The notes under the pieces are model-generated. The model did not search any database, was not told the DNA's origin, and saw only the letters and a program-made list of their open reading frames with translations. From the NCBI GenBank assembly GCA_949126835.1, contig OX421503.1:4737457-4801456 (forward strand): a stretch of DNA of 64,000 nt. The letters are read 5' to 3'. Below, piece after piece: positions 11,041 to 21,560 of this stretch. How positions within the stretch are numbered: position 1 is the stretch's first letter; each line of letters begins with the position of its first letter. A program made the translations under genes and the position numbers. This stretch comes from Anisus vortex. Its lineage: Eukaryota > Mollusca > Gastropoda > Planorbidae.

Positions 11041-11185
11041 TGGGCCGTATTGCTGCTGAGAGTTAACACCCTTGCCCCTTTTACAAGTCAATCTTTTATG
11101 ACTGACTTGTAATTTACAAGTCAGTCATAAAAGATTGACTTGTAAAAGGGGCAAGGGTGTTAACTCTCAGCAGCAATATCTCCCA
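11041..11185. mobile_element. Foldback (hairpin) element, copy 1
   Basis: Nearly perfect palindrome of 145 bp. It begins tgggccgtattgctgctgag, and the second arm ends ctcagcagcaatatctccca, with only a few unpaired bases at the centre (about 11112). The arms differ only close to their outer ends (ccg versus aga). A second copy, inverted relative to this one, is at 18967-19117. It lies in the last intron of lectin gene 1, 38 bp before the transmembrane exon's acceptor end. Confidence 0.9.
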
Positions 11186-11229
11186 TTAGAGAGTGAAAAA
11201 AAAAAGATTTTTATTTTGTGTCGTTCCAA

Positions 11230-11430
11230 ATGAATTTTTCATGAGTGAAAGAGGGTTAGCGCGCTTAGCTAGACGTAATGAATGTCCCGGATTCAAATCC
11301 TGACGAAAACTATAATTAGTCGTATAGTCCTTGTCCACGTAACGCTAATGGGCACCTGATTTTAATTTAGGCAAAAAATAAATAAAGGCGGTGCAGGCTA
11401 AGACTTGTTACCTGGTCTTAAGATTGTCCA
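11230..11430 (+). repeat. tRNA-derived SINE copy (diverged)
   Basis: An A-box-like gttagcgcgcttagctag and a B-box-like gattcaaatcc lie 45 bp apart, followed by the family body gggcacctgatttt and aaaggcggtgcaggc. It lies within the last intron of lectin gene 1. Confidence 0.6.
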
Positions 11431-11529
11431 AGAGCCTACCAAGCTTTGATTTTATTAAGGGATAAGTATCTGGGCATAAGGCTGGCCACACAATACTCTT
11501 GAATGTCGTAGGAGAGCAAAAAATTTTGG

Positions 11530-11800
11530 ATTCTCTAGGTAGATAGATGGATGGGTGAATAGATAGATTGATAGATATATTGATAGATAAAAGGATATAG
11601 AAAGATAAAGCCGGATAGCGAGAAAGAAAGACAGATAGCTAGAGATATAGTTAATCAATCAGATCGATAGAATAGATGGATAGATGAGATATATATTATG
11701 ATATATAAATAGAAACAGACATAGACAACTAGATAGAACGATAAATAGAGAGAGAGAGATATAGATATAAAATATAGAGATAATACTGATATATATTATT
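11530..11800. repeat. Degenerate (GATA)n-like tract
   Basis: Imperfect runs of atagatag, agatagat and agagagag. Similar tracts occur at 43600-44215, 49160-49400 and 52740-52815. Confidence 0.7.
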
Positions 11801-11930
11801 TTGCTTACGACAACATAATTTATATTTACCTGCTATCCTAACATTTGGTGAATCTACAAAGTGAGAAAAACAAATTACACACACATTATTAGTTTATATA
11901 CAGTAGTACCGAGATTTACAATAGCACAAA

Positions 11931-12229
11931 CGAAAGACTATAGAAAGATGGACCGCTTTGATATTTCTGCTGTTTGATAACTTGAAACTCTTAGTTTCAG
12001 AATTTACGATCGCACTAAGTCCTCTAGACTTCTGGTTTTAGTAATTCGCTATGATTTTCTCACTGGAAAATTAAGATGGAAATTGAAAGTTGTATACAGC
12101 TGAAACCATTAATGCAATCGTAGGAGCGAGGAAGTCATGCAAGACAGCCTTATTGGTTGCGCACGGAAAAAAAAAAGAATATATAAGCTCTAAAAATAAA
12201 GCAAGCTGTCCATCTTATTATAGTGTTTG
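11931..12229. mobile_element. MITE family B (AAAGACTATAATAAGATGG), copy 1
   Basis: Inverted ends cgaaagactatagaaagatg and catcttattatagtgtttgg bound about 300 bp. Inside are the family motifs tatttctgctgtttgat, aattcgctatgattttctca and gcgcacggaaaa. Six copies are present in the window. The position is intronic, 130 bp from the lectin exon at 12359. Confidence 0.8.
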
Positions 12230-12358
12230 GTTAGATAAATGAGACTATCTTATAAAACGTACACACCAACTCAATGTAAACAATATCAATATATAAACGA
12301 AAAAACACACACGTGCGATATAGTTTCATGTTGCAGATTTTGTTGAAAATGAACTCAC

Positions 12359-12532
12359 ACATGCAAATATAGGGCAGTTCTTCGCCACATGGCTGATTCA
12401 TCAGGCGCTTCAACCTGACGTCCAGGACCACACACTGACCGGAGGTGGCGTTCGGGTAAGACTTCATCCACAAGGACTTGTCAATGGCAGTGTTGTCCGC
12501 GAGCCATACAAAGTGTTTCTCGTGCATCGTGG
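12359..12532 (-). CDS. Lectin gene 1, CTLD C-terminal exon
   Basis: 174-nt exon with acceptor ggttgcag (12540-12533) and donor GTGAGT (12358-12353). It encodes TMHEKHFVWLADNT, then KSYPNATSGQCVVLDVR, then NQPCGEELPYICM. This is the C-terminal half of a C-type-lectin-like domain, with the WL core and the last three domain cysteines (GQC, QPC, YIC). Both edges are phase 1. The canonical calcium and sugar motifs (EPN or QPD, WND) are absent, so classical calcium-dependent sugar binding is unlikely. A sequon NAT is present. The plus-strand lectin gene at 55940 has an equivalent exon of 168 nt with the same phases. Confidence 0.9.
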
Positions 12533-12628
12533 CTGCAACCCAACCTAATAATTTACATGAACATGTTCGGTATTCGTGTGGGAAAAACTACAACAAATAA
12601 ACATTCAAAACTTGAACACTCTAATGCA

Positions 12629-12855
12629 GGAGTCTGCAACCTATGGCACGCAAGTCAAGTCTCTAATAGCAAGGCCCTCACACGTTTTGTGATCAATGCG
12701 TGTCAGTAGCAAGTCTTTTTTACAGACGTCTTTAAAACGTAGGCAATGGCTGCTTCTTTTTCCTGTTTCAGTTGCCATCTCTACATACAGCATGGCTTTT
12801 AGGATACTTTGGGGCACGCTGAATAACTCAGAAATGCTAATTTGGCACACTAATA
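12629..12855. mobile_element. hAT MITE interrupted by a LINE D fragment
   Basis: A left end caggagtctgcaacctatgg and an inner right part cacgctgaataactcagaaa with tttggcacac belong to the GGTCGGCAACC MITE family. Between them (about 12657-12815, minus strand) lies a LINE piece encoding KRSSHCLRFKDVCKKDLLLT, the C-terminal signature of a LINE also found at 58.2-58.5 kb. The LINE therefore seems to have landed in the MITE. Intron of lectin gene 1. Confidence 0.65.
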
Positions 12856-13509
12856 TCTAAAGATTGCAAAACCTTGTTCTAATGTATGACACACACAGAT
12901 TTACAAGATCTAAGTCATCCCCTACCCATAGCGAAAGTGCAAAAGCTGAGCTTAGAATAGTTTCTGGAGGCTCGAAAAAACTAACCGGCACCTCAAATGA
13001 GAAAAGTTTTCCCCATAGGAACGAAACAAATGATAGTCCAGGCCCACCTACTCTCAATAGAAGGAAGCATTTGACCGTGTGTGCTACAAGGACATAACGA
13101 GGGGCTAGGCATACTGAAGCAGGTTGCTATCTGGTCAGTATCGGTTCGAAACTGGGGTTGATCGTGGTCTCCTGGGCTTCTAGTGAATATGTCAGCTTGT
13201 GTCATTTCGACATAGTCGTCTTGGATTTAGCAGTAAATTGTTACATATTTGGGTAGGTAAATGTAAATACGATTTTCCATACACCATGTTTTGTCATATA
13301 ATTTTTAACAATGTAGTTATGTAGTGTTAACTTGTAGTGCGTATTGTAAATGTGAATGTGTAAGATCAATGTAATTTGTGAATGTGTAATATGCATGTGT
13401 AATATGAATGAGCAATGCAAGTTTTTAATGTGAATGTAAAATTTTGAAACTAAACGTGAAACGTGAATGAAGAAATAGTAAATGGTTCAAATGTGGGTGA
13501 AGTGCTTAC
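12856..13509. other. Intron remainder, nothing recognised
   Basis: Low-complexity TGTGAATGTG-like sequence at 13330-13450; otherwise no feature. It lies between two exons of lectin gene 1. Confidence 0.4.
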
Positions 13510-13609
13510 GAAATCTTCCAACCATGCCAGAACATTGAGTGACCACATCTTGTAAGACATTCGAAGAGTTTATCTTCGCAAAGTCGCGAGCTATATCTTT
13601 GCAGTTTCT
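13510..13609 (-). CDS. Lectin gene 1, CTLD middle exon (5'-most found)
   Basis: 100-nt exon with acceptor ctcgtttcag (13619-13610 side) and donor GTAAGC (13509-13504). In phase 0 it reads RNCKDIARDFAKINSSNVLQ, then DVVTQCSGMVGRF, and joins the next exon in phase 1 (P split codon). It is the alpha-helix region of a CTLD, with NC and QC cysteines. The plus-strand lectin exon at 52615-52714 is also exactly 100 nt, has the same phases, and its cysteines line up. The three gene-1 exons total 423 nt: 140 residues plus stop, with no internal stop. The upstream CTLD start and signal-peptide exons were not found, so the gene is either 5'-incomplete or has a very long first intron. Confidence 0.8.
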
Positions 13610-13739
13610 CTGAAACGAGACACAAACTCAAACCGTTTAAAAAGTATCTTAGTAATACAACGCGCTCTCTACAGAAGTCCATTAGCTTATCTGTAGATGA
13701 AATAAGTTATTTTATATTTTGATACAAAGAACTTCTTCT

Positions 13740-14420
13740 ATTAGCCAGTCTGCAGAGCAGTTGGCTCTCTTGCAGTCACACTGGCATAATGCCAGTGGCA
13801 TTGTTATTCTGGGTTTTTCTTTGTGGCTTTTTTTCAAACCCAGCAGTTCGTGAGAGTTTTCGGTGCTGCGCCCAGCACATGGGAGTGGTACTCTGGGATC
13901 TGGCTACATTGACTCAGGGCTGGTCTAAGGTCCGTTCTTCGCCATCCACAGAGCTCTCCAAATGGTTATGACACTCAGCTGTGCCGTTTAGTTGATTAGA
14001 TTCTGTGAATGCTCTGTGGAATCGTCACATCCTGGATACATGCCCCTTCACGACCTTAAACCCACCCTACTCCATGCTACCAACACCAGATATTCCCCCA
14101 AGCAGGAGGTGCGCAAACACCTCTTCCAGGGTATTGCAATCTGGACCTCTGTCGAACAGCACCATATAAGGGGTTCAAGTTTTACGTTACTGGGTTATTC
14201 ATTATGCACAACCCACTATTAGTCGCCTTATATGACATGCAAGTAGGACTAGGCAGTAGGGTTATTCTTTCCCCTGGTCATTTCCAGGACCCCGATACCC
14301 ATATGGGGGATAACAAGAACTTACGTATATCTGTCTGATTGTGCTGGCCCTAGTAAAGTGATATTTAAATGTGGAAGTCAATTAAAACGGTTTTAAGATG
14401 TCCGTGTGTATGACTGTGGA
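13740..14420. repeat. Unclassified repeat-like region
   Basis: A segment with attagccagtctgcagagca recurs at about 44984, so at least that part is dispersed. The rest (14030-14300) is less AT-rich and shows no frame with recognisable domains. Confidence 0.4.
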
Positions 14421-14424
14421 CGTG

Positions 14425-14720
14425 CTAAAGCCGGCAAATGAAACGTCTATCCGAAATTCCGCTGTACTTTGTTCTATGTACATCTATATATCCTGCAGTC
14501 TGTTGGACCATTGGGACGCCAAAGATGACAGACATGTACAGCAGCCTCTTCCATTCCTCCCGTCTTTCAGCCCTTCTCTTTGCATCGCACAGCTTTACTC
14601 CCGTCCACTCCCTGATGACCTCCTCTATTTCTCTCCCCTCTGGTGGTGCCCTGCAGAATAGTATTGGCAAGCCCGTTGGTTCTTGTTATCTGGCCATATC
14701 ATTCTAGTTTTCTTTTCTTG
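14425..14720 (-). mobile_element. LINE F C-terminal fragment
   Basis: The minus-strand frame contains IREWTGVKLCDAKRRAERRE followed by EWKRLL. This is the end-of-ORF signature of RTE-type endonuclease/reverse transcriptase proteins (EWTG...A..R..WR.L). No RT domain is attached. A related plus-strand fragment lies at 47650-47990. Confidence 0.7.
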
Positions 14721-15387
14721 ACTGTGACCAGCAGGTCGATGCATTGGCTTATTTCCTGTAGTATCTTTTTCCGTGTCTGCTAATTGGAAATGTGCTCTTT
14801 ATAGAAGATATTAAGAAATATCATATCCACGGCATTAATCTTCATTGTCCTTATTTTTATTTTTTAAAGTTTAAAGTATGAGGATCGAAATATTGATGTC
14901 GCACTATCGAAAAATCATGTACTGTCTTCTACAAGCAGCAATTTCCAATAATATAACTGTAACAGCGACAAACAGATTAGCCTTCGATGCTATTTATAGA
15001 TTTCAGAACACTTCAACTCTTATTTGTGGGACATCTTCTGTTGCAAAGTAAATCAATGGCTCACAAATGCCCGGTACATCCGTTTTTATTAACTCACGCT
15101 CCATTAACAAAAAAGTGAAGCCGGCTGCTCCTTTTTTGGTTAGTTTACCCAAGGGATGTCAAGAAAACGACCCCGGGTTCTAGCCCTTTCGCAGGAGTTT
15201 AAGACCTAGGACGTAATAATCTTCTGTCTAGATGAAATGTCTGTAAAATGAAAGTCAAATATCTCTTCGAACTTTGCAGACACTGATGGGTTACTTGTGT
15301 CAGATAGAGTTGCTTTATCATAGAAATAGATATACAAAAAGGAAACAACAACCAACACACATATATAATAATATATAATAATAAAAA
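14721..15387. other. No feature recognised
   Basis: AT-rich sequence, no shared repeat except a short LINE-like tail near 15205-15240 (cgtaataatcttctgtctag), which resembles the LINE A 3' end. Confidence 0.3.
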
Positions 15388-15468
15388 TTAACCCTTCCCG
15401 TACCGACCTACTTCTATCTATGCTGCTTTCAGTTCCGCTATATACGCGCCCGGGACTGTAAGGGTTAA
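15388..15468. mobile_element. 81-bp TTAA-flanked micro-MITE, copy 2
   Basis: Nearly identical to copy 1 at 7218-7298 in the same orientation, including TTAACCCTTCCCGTACCGAC and GGGACTGTAAGGGTTAA. Confidence 0.8.
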
Positions 15469-15880
15469 AAAAAACAAACAATAAAGAATGGAATACAACC
15501 TACTTTATAATCCGAAGCATTGATCCTTTCATGATGACAGCGGTAGCAAGTACCCTCTAATACAATACACGGTCTAAGTTTATAATCCATTTCTATTAGT
15601 AGAGGTAAAAAAGATAATAAAAAAAAACTTCATAAATTTTAATATGTGATGTAAAATCTAAGGATATAATCATTTTATAAACTTTAAGACTGACTTCAGA
15701 CTTTAGCTTTATTTAATAATGTAACTTTATTTCTAGCACAGATCCAAGTAAAACATGTTTTGTTATAAAGTTTCAGTAAAGATTTTAATAAAGACTGATG
15801 GATGACGTATAGAGATAAGGGAATGAAGTCATTACACAAACTTGTGAAAATTAATATTTTTAGCTTTATAACAATTCCTT
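15469..15880. other. No feature recognised
   Basis: AT-rich; nothing supported. Confidence 0.35.
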
Positions 15881-17004
15881 ATATGTGTGTGTATGTGTGT
15901 ATAAATGTGTGTGTATGTGTGTATAAATGTGTGTGTATGTGTGTGTGTATGTGTGTATAAATGTGTGTGTATGTGTGTGTATGTGTGTCTGAATGTGTGT
16001 GTATGTGTGCATAAATGTGTGTATGTGTGTATAAATGTGTGTGTGTATGTGTGTATAAATGTGTGTGTATGTGTGTATAAATGTGTGTATATGTGTGTAT
16101 AAATGTGTGCGTATGTGTGTATAAATGTGTGTGTATGTTTGTATAAATGTGTGTGTATGTTTGTATAAATGTGTGTATATGTGTGTATAAATGTGTGTGT
16201 ATGTGTGTATAAATGTGTGTGTATGTGTGCATAAATGTGTGTATGTGTATAAATGTGTGTGTGTATGTGTGTATAAATGTGTGTATATGTGTGTATAAAT
16301 GTGTGCGTATGTGTGAATAAATGTGTGTGTATGTTTGTATAAATGTGTGTGTATGTGTGTGTATGTGTGTATGTGTGTGTATGTGTGTGTGTGTGTATAA
16401 ATGTCTGTGTATGTGTGTGTAAATGTGTGTGTATGTGTGTGTATGTGTGTATGTGTGTGTGTATGTGTGTGTATGTGTGTGTATGTGTGCATGTGTGTGT
16501 ATGTGTGTATGTATGTGTATGTGTGTGTGTATCTGTGTATGTGTGTATATGTGTGTGTATGTGTGTATGTGTATGTATGTGTGTGTATGTGTGTGTATAT
16601 GTGTGTGTATGTGTGTGTATTTGTGTGTGTATGTGTGTATGTGTGTGTATGTGTGTGTATGTGTGTGTATGAGTGTATGTGCATGTATGTGTGTATGTAT
16701 GTGTGTATGTGTGCGTATTTGTGTGTGTATGTGTGTATGTTTGTGTGTATGTGTATGTTTTTTATTTGTGTGTATGTGTGCGTATGTGTGTATGTGTGTA
16801 TATGTGTGTATGTGTGTGTATCTGTGCGTATGTGTGTGTATGTGTGTATGTGTGTGTATGTGTGTTTGTATGTGTGTATGTGTGTGTATGTGTGTATGTG
16901 TGTATGTATGTGTATGTTTGTGTATGTGTGCGTGTGTTTGTGTGTGTGTATGTGTATGTGTGTGTATTTGTGTGTGTATGTGTGAGTGTATGTGTGAGTG
17001 TATG
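15881..17004. repeat. 1.1-kb GT-rich compound satellite
   Basis: The first half (to about 16345) is a roughly 20-bp unit, tgtgtgtatgtgtgtataaa. The second half is a simpler TGTGTGTATG array with TGCG and TTTG interruptions. The strand bias is extreme: almost all T and G on the plus strand. Very long Cys/Val (plus) and His/Thr (minus) frames are artefacts. Confidence 0.97.
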
Positions 17005-17320
17005 CCAGGCAAAGGGTAAATTCTTCGGAAGGCTAATGCAATATAAAATATATGCCAATGAGTTTATTTGAAAAAATGTTCTTAAATAACATGCACGTTT
17101 GTTTCTTATACAAATAATTTCATCAATAAATATAAATATATATTAGTAGTTAATCTTGTTTAGTACCGTGGCCGTGTGATAAAGTAAAAATCAGCCAGAC
17201 CAGCATCAACTGAGAACAATTTAATCTGCAAAGAAATTCTGAAATGTAAAACAATGCAAATGTTGCAAAAGCACTATTTCAAAACCTTGTCCTTGTTATC
17301 TGTAGAACAACTTCATTTGC
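17005..17320. other. No feature recognised
   Basis: AT-rich spacer between two simple repeats. Confidence 0.35.
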
Positions 17321-17354
17321 AAATATATATATATATATTTATTTATTTATTTTT

Positions 17355-17433
<79 letters not shown>

Positions 17434-17445
17434 TATAATATATGC
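17321..17445. repeat. (ATTT)n microsatellite
   Basis: Preceded by a short (AT)n run; about 28 ATTT units. Confidence 0.97.
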
Positions 17446-17809
17446 TAGTTTAATACACAATACAGAAACACAACAACCAATACAACTTTCATTTATTATT
17501 ACACAGCAGCAATCGAATACAAAACCTATTTTGACATAAATAAACACATTTTTTTTATTATTTCTTATACGTAATATATTAATCCCTCCTATGTTAGTTA
17601 TTTTATCTAGTCTTGTATTGTGATAATTTTTTATAGCAATGTTAATGAAGCAGCTATTGGTTTTTAGTGGACAACATAATCCAATCCATGTTGACTACTG
17701 GCAAAAAATTAAGGAGTGGACACACATATGTATATATATATTTACACTGTATTTACAACAATATTTGTGTTCAATCAATCTTGATAAGATAATCGCTTAT
17801 AAGGATGGG

Positions 17810-18170
17810 GTACATTTAAAACACTGATCAAAATGCAATACAAGACTCAAAACCACGGATAAACGTAGGACGCAATAATTTCCAGTAGAGTAGTAGCGTG
17901 TGTTACATATAAGATACTTTATCTTATCTTATCTTATACATTACAGACGCTCCTCTTACCCTACACAAACCTGATGCATCTACTTATCCTAGTAAATAAA
18001 GCATTCAGGCTTGGAATGGGTTGCCTGAACAAACCAGGAAAACCAGTAACTTAACATCATTTAAAACATTAATACGAATGCAATACTAGACTCGGAAAAA
18101 CAGATGAGCATAGGACGCAATAATCTTCTTTATAGAAGGAGCTTCTGTAATGTATAAGATAAGATAGTGT
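17810..18170 (+). mobile_element. LINE 3' fragments, family A (two adjacent copies)
   Basis: Two overlapping 3' ends are each recognised by gcaatacaagactc or gcaatactagactc, taggacgcaataat and a GATAAGATA tail. A short inverted piece of the same tail (tatcttatcttatcttatac) lies between them at 17920-17945. Confidence 0.65.
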
Positions 18171-18680
18171 CTTATTGGTAAATTAATAGTTTAATTTTAT
18201 TATTTTAATTCATGTTTGCTAGTGTTATTTCAGACAACCCTTTCAACTGTATATTAAGTACTGTTGTAATATAATATTTTAACATTGTACATATAATGAT
18301 ATACTTAAATACCTACGCATTCTGCTTATCTGATGGTTTACACTGCCTCATTGCATTCACAATCAGTAATACCTTGAGTTTAAAGGTTAATAAAACATCA
18401 AATATATTTTTATTCTTACTATAGACATTTTACAATAACTATAATAAAGTTTAAGATTATATGTTCCGATTCGAATTTTTATATTTACTTTCAGTCCGTA
18501 CTTCCTGGGTCTCAATTCAATTTATGATAAAGCTGCAATAATTTTTGGCGCGCATGTATTTATTTATGATGTGTTAAAATTTCAATACAAATCACATACT
18601 GAAATCGATCACTGCCAGTATCTAAGATGATTTTCTTACATCCTGAAATAATTAGTTTTTCCACATACATTATCATCATC
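18171..18680. other. No feature recognised
   Basis: AT-rich; nothing supported. Confidence 0.35.
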
Positions 18681-18684
18681 ATCA

Positions 18685-18960
18685 ACCCCTTGACCGCTGT
18701 GGGCGTTGCGGACGGGGGGAGCGAATGGACACCGCAGCAGTCAACTTTCTCCACGTTTGGCTATCAGCGTTTCTCAGTAGTTGAGTCAACTGCAGCCCTG
18801 TCCAATATTTTATGTTGTCGAACCAGCCTCTCCGTTGACGGGCCTCTCCGACGTCCACCTTCTATCTTCTATCATGCCTCGGAGAATCGTTTCTGGCAGG
18901 TTATTATGCCGATCCATTTCAGCTTGCGCCTTTTGATTGTTGTCATTTTTTCTTGAGGGC
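18685..18960 (-). repeat. LINE-like fragment, unclassified
   Basis: Locally higher GC than the flanks, with a degraded minus-strand frame (AEMDRHNNLPETILRGMIED) of the kind seen in LINE C-terminal regions. The assignment rests on appearance only. Confidence 0.35.
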
Positions 18961-18966
18961 CTGCAA

Positions 18967-19117
18967 TGGGAGATATTGCTGCTGAGAGTTAACAACACCC
19001 TTGCCCCTTTTACAAGTCAATCTTTTATGACTGACTTGTAAATTACAAGTCAGTCATAAAAGATTGACTTGTAAAAGGGACAAGGGTGTTGTTAACTCTC
19101 AGCAGCAATACGGCCCA
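18967..19117. mobile_element. Foldback (hairpin) element, copy 2
   Basis: It starts tgggagatattgctgctgag and ends ctcagcagcaatacggccca, opposite in orientation to the copy at 11041. The palindrome is nearly perfect, centred at about 19042. Both arms of this copy carry an extra aac (gttaacaacaccc in the left arm, mirrored in the right), while both arms of copy 1 lack it. Confidence 0.9.
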
Positions 19118-19233
19118 TTGAGAATATTCTGTCCCAGACATACTCATTAGTTCTGTGTTCTGCGGCCTACAACAAAGGGGCTTACCTCCAGTCGTTAGCC
19201 CACCAGTCTTATCTTTATAGAGCATATCGGTGA

Positions 19234-21404
19234 CAGTGGCGTAGCTAGGGATTTGGGGGCCCGGGGGGGGCTTGGCCTCTTTAGGGGCCCCTGCATTTAC
19301 ACATTCGACATTATGACATGAGATGATGTACTTAATAAATGTATAAGTATAAATTCAAATTGGTACAGTATATCAGTAAAATTACCACAAAAAAATCATT
19401 AAGACTCTTTAATGAATAATACCGTTGTTTATTGGCGAGATAATGCACAAGTGACACATTTCAATTCATATCGCCTCACGCCGTGCTTTCTGTGCAGCAA
19501 AGCCATCTATAACATCATCTAGAATCTAGATCATAGGTTCTCAACCTTTTTCGGCTCACCGCCCCTCTTAAAACAAAATTTCCGCTCACCGCCCCCAGAA
19601 CTTTCTTTATCGCTCTCAAAGTGGAGTTTTCGAATCAAAGGCAAGTCTTTCAAATTGATGGACACATTTTTTCATACCACATCAAAGTTGGTTTGATCTT
19701 ACTACAACCTTCTTAGATATACATCTTTTTTTTTAAGTGGAGGAATATTGGCAATTTTAAAATGGAGCAAGTTGAAATTTAAACATTTAAAAAGGCATCC
19801 AAATGTTCCCATTTGCGGAAAAAATCTGTAAGGAAGCTGCTTAGGAAAGTCATCTGATATTCTCAACTGCTTGGCATTAAAATTTGCTCATTTACTTTCA
19901 GCTTTTGGTTCAAATTACACCTGTGAACAGATTTAATCGCACATCAAAGCTGTTTTAAGCATACAAAGAGGTCACCTACACTTGACTAATCATTAATTGA
20001 TACAGACTAATTACATTTAAACGAGTTTTTATACCCATCGGCTTTAATTAAACATAAATAAAATTAATTCTTAAACAAATTTATTTGTATAATTAATTTA
20101 GAAATATAAGAGACTTATTTAATAGCAATGTATTAAGTAATTTCTGTAATTATTAATGTTTAAACTATAAACTCCTTAAATCGACAAACAATTAAAGCAG
20201 TTAATGTTTATTTACAGCTTTTTATTTAAAATGTTGTAAACATTCTAATATCTAAATCTTGTTATGAATACCATAACGTTAAATGTATATAAAGAAATAA
20301 TAATAATCAGTAATATTTGTTACATTACAAAACAAAACTTTTTCGGCATCACTATTGAATCAAATGTGGAAACATTTTTTTAATTAAAGGGAGATAATTA
20401 GACCGTTTCATTTGAGCTAATATTTCTAATGTCTTTTTCTTTATAAGAAAATTAATGGCTTAAAATTTATAACGTTGAAATGATAAAATTGTAAATAAAA
20501 TTTTAAAATTATTTAAATATTATAGGACTAGGGAATTTATATGTATACTTTCAAGCACTACAATAACTACCCAGATTTTATGATTACTTTGTATCTATAC
20601 CTACAAATGATAGTTTTCTTAAGGCTTGGAAATAGTATAAAAAATCTCGGCAAAACTGATACCAGAAAATCATTAACATTAGCAGATGTTAGGGCGACAG
20701 TGATCGGTCAGCAGGGTTCACAGTTGACAGTCCAGTGATCCAACCACAGGACCAGCCGGCTGCTCACCAGAAGCCTATTTGCCAATTACTGACCCCTACC
20801 TCGTCTCTGCCTTCCACATACCTCAGAAGAAAAGTGACGTTAATTCATGTTACATTGTGTAAAATCATAAATAAATTGTATGTCTCGCTTAGCTTGGTTG
20901 GTCTGGAGTGCTTAAAACTGTAGGGGAATAAATGCATTTTATTTGACATTTTCAACGAAAGAATGGGGATGTCACTAAATAAAAATATTTTTGGGATGTG
21001 TGGGGGCCCCTTTTGTGTGAGGCCCCTGTTCCAATGGAACATGTGGAACATGCCCAAATACGCCACTGAAGATACCGATAAAATTCCGTCAAGATAACGT
21101 GTTTTACAAAAACCGGAGTTTATGTATTGACAGTTTTTAGTAAACCTTTTACCAGTTTTTACATGCGTGTTGATATACGTAATTTTGAAATCCTTAATAC
21201 ATGTAGCCTATGTGTGGAATACATGCAACAGGGTCACTAACTTATATAACAATGTGAATAGGAACTTTACATGGCAGATGCGTAATATTTTATATTTAAA
21301 GTAAAAAAAAAATTCGGACACTCCTTTGGGGGCCCCCCTGAAGTGGGGGCCCGGGGGGACTTTCAAATGTGGACCCCCCTCCCCCCACCCTAGCTACGCC
21401 ACTG
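19234..21404. mobile_element. hAT-like composite element with intact 8-bp target duplication
   Basis: The termini are cagtggcgtagctaggg and ccctagctacgccactg, inverted copies of each other followed inward by G-rich/C-rich sequence (gggggcccggg). An identical 8-bp flank, atcggtga, occurs at 19226-19233 and 21405-21412. Inside are hAT transposase remnants (19540-20010), a tRNA-like SINE piece (20697-20790) and a segment (20790-21070) shared with 39367-39684. The 2171-bp unit appears to have moved or to have been filled by later insertions. Confidence 0.85.
19540..20010 (+). pseudogene. hAT transposase remnant, copy 1
   Basis: The frame at 19898-19996 reads SAFGSNYTCEQI, stop, SHIKAVLSIQRGHLHLTNH. 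This is the C-terminal dimerisation region of hAT transposases (FGSTYxCEQxFSxMK). An in-frame stop and lack of continuity upstream show that it is dead. A second hAT-style left end, ggttctcaacctttttcggc, lies at about 19537. Confidence 0.8.
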
Positions 21405-21414
21405 ATCGGTGACT

Positions 21415-21560
21415 TAATTATAAATCCTATATTTATATATTGCTTGCATTCATGCTCAGAACGCTCTTGGAATAATTGAAAGCAGTGGCAGATGTATTGG
21501 AATGTAAGGCACACAGCCGCTAGCCAAAGAGAAAGATCTTTAATTAGCTCCCTTGCCATC
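21415..21560 (-). repeat. LINE G fragment
   Basis: The minus-strand frame RELIKDLSLWLAAVC resembles the longer fragment at 52235-52490 in nucleotide sequence (agccaaagagaaagatcttt). Confidence 0.4.

Noticed and set aside
14300..14370. Minus-strand micro-exon with a strong GTAAGT donor near 14320
   Set aside because: The adjacent sequence (tgctggccctag) resembles the SINE body, and no phase-compatible frame links it to lectin gene 1.
15866..17071. Histidine/threonine-rich and cysteine/valine-rich frames up to 377 codons
   Set aside because: Translation artefacts of the GT-rich satellite.
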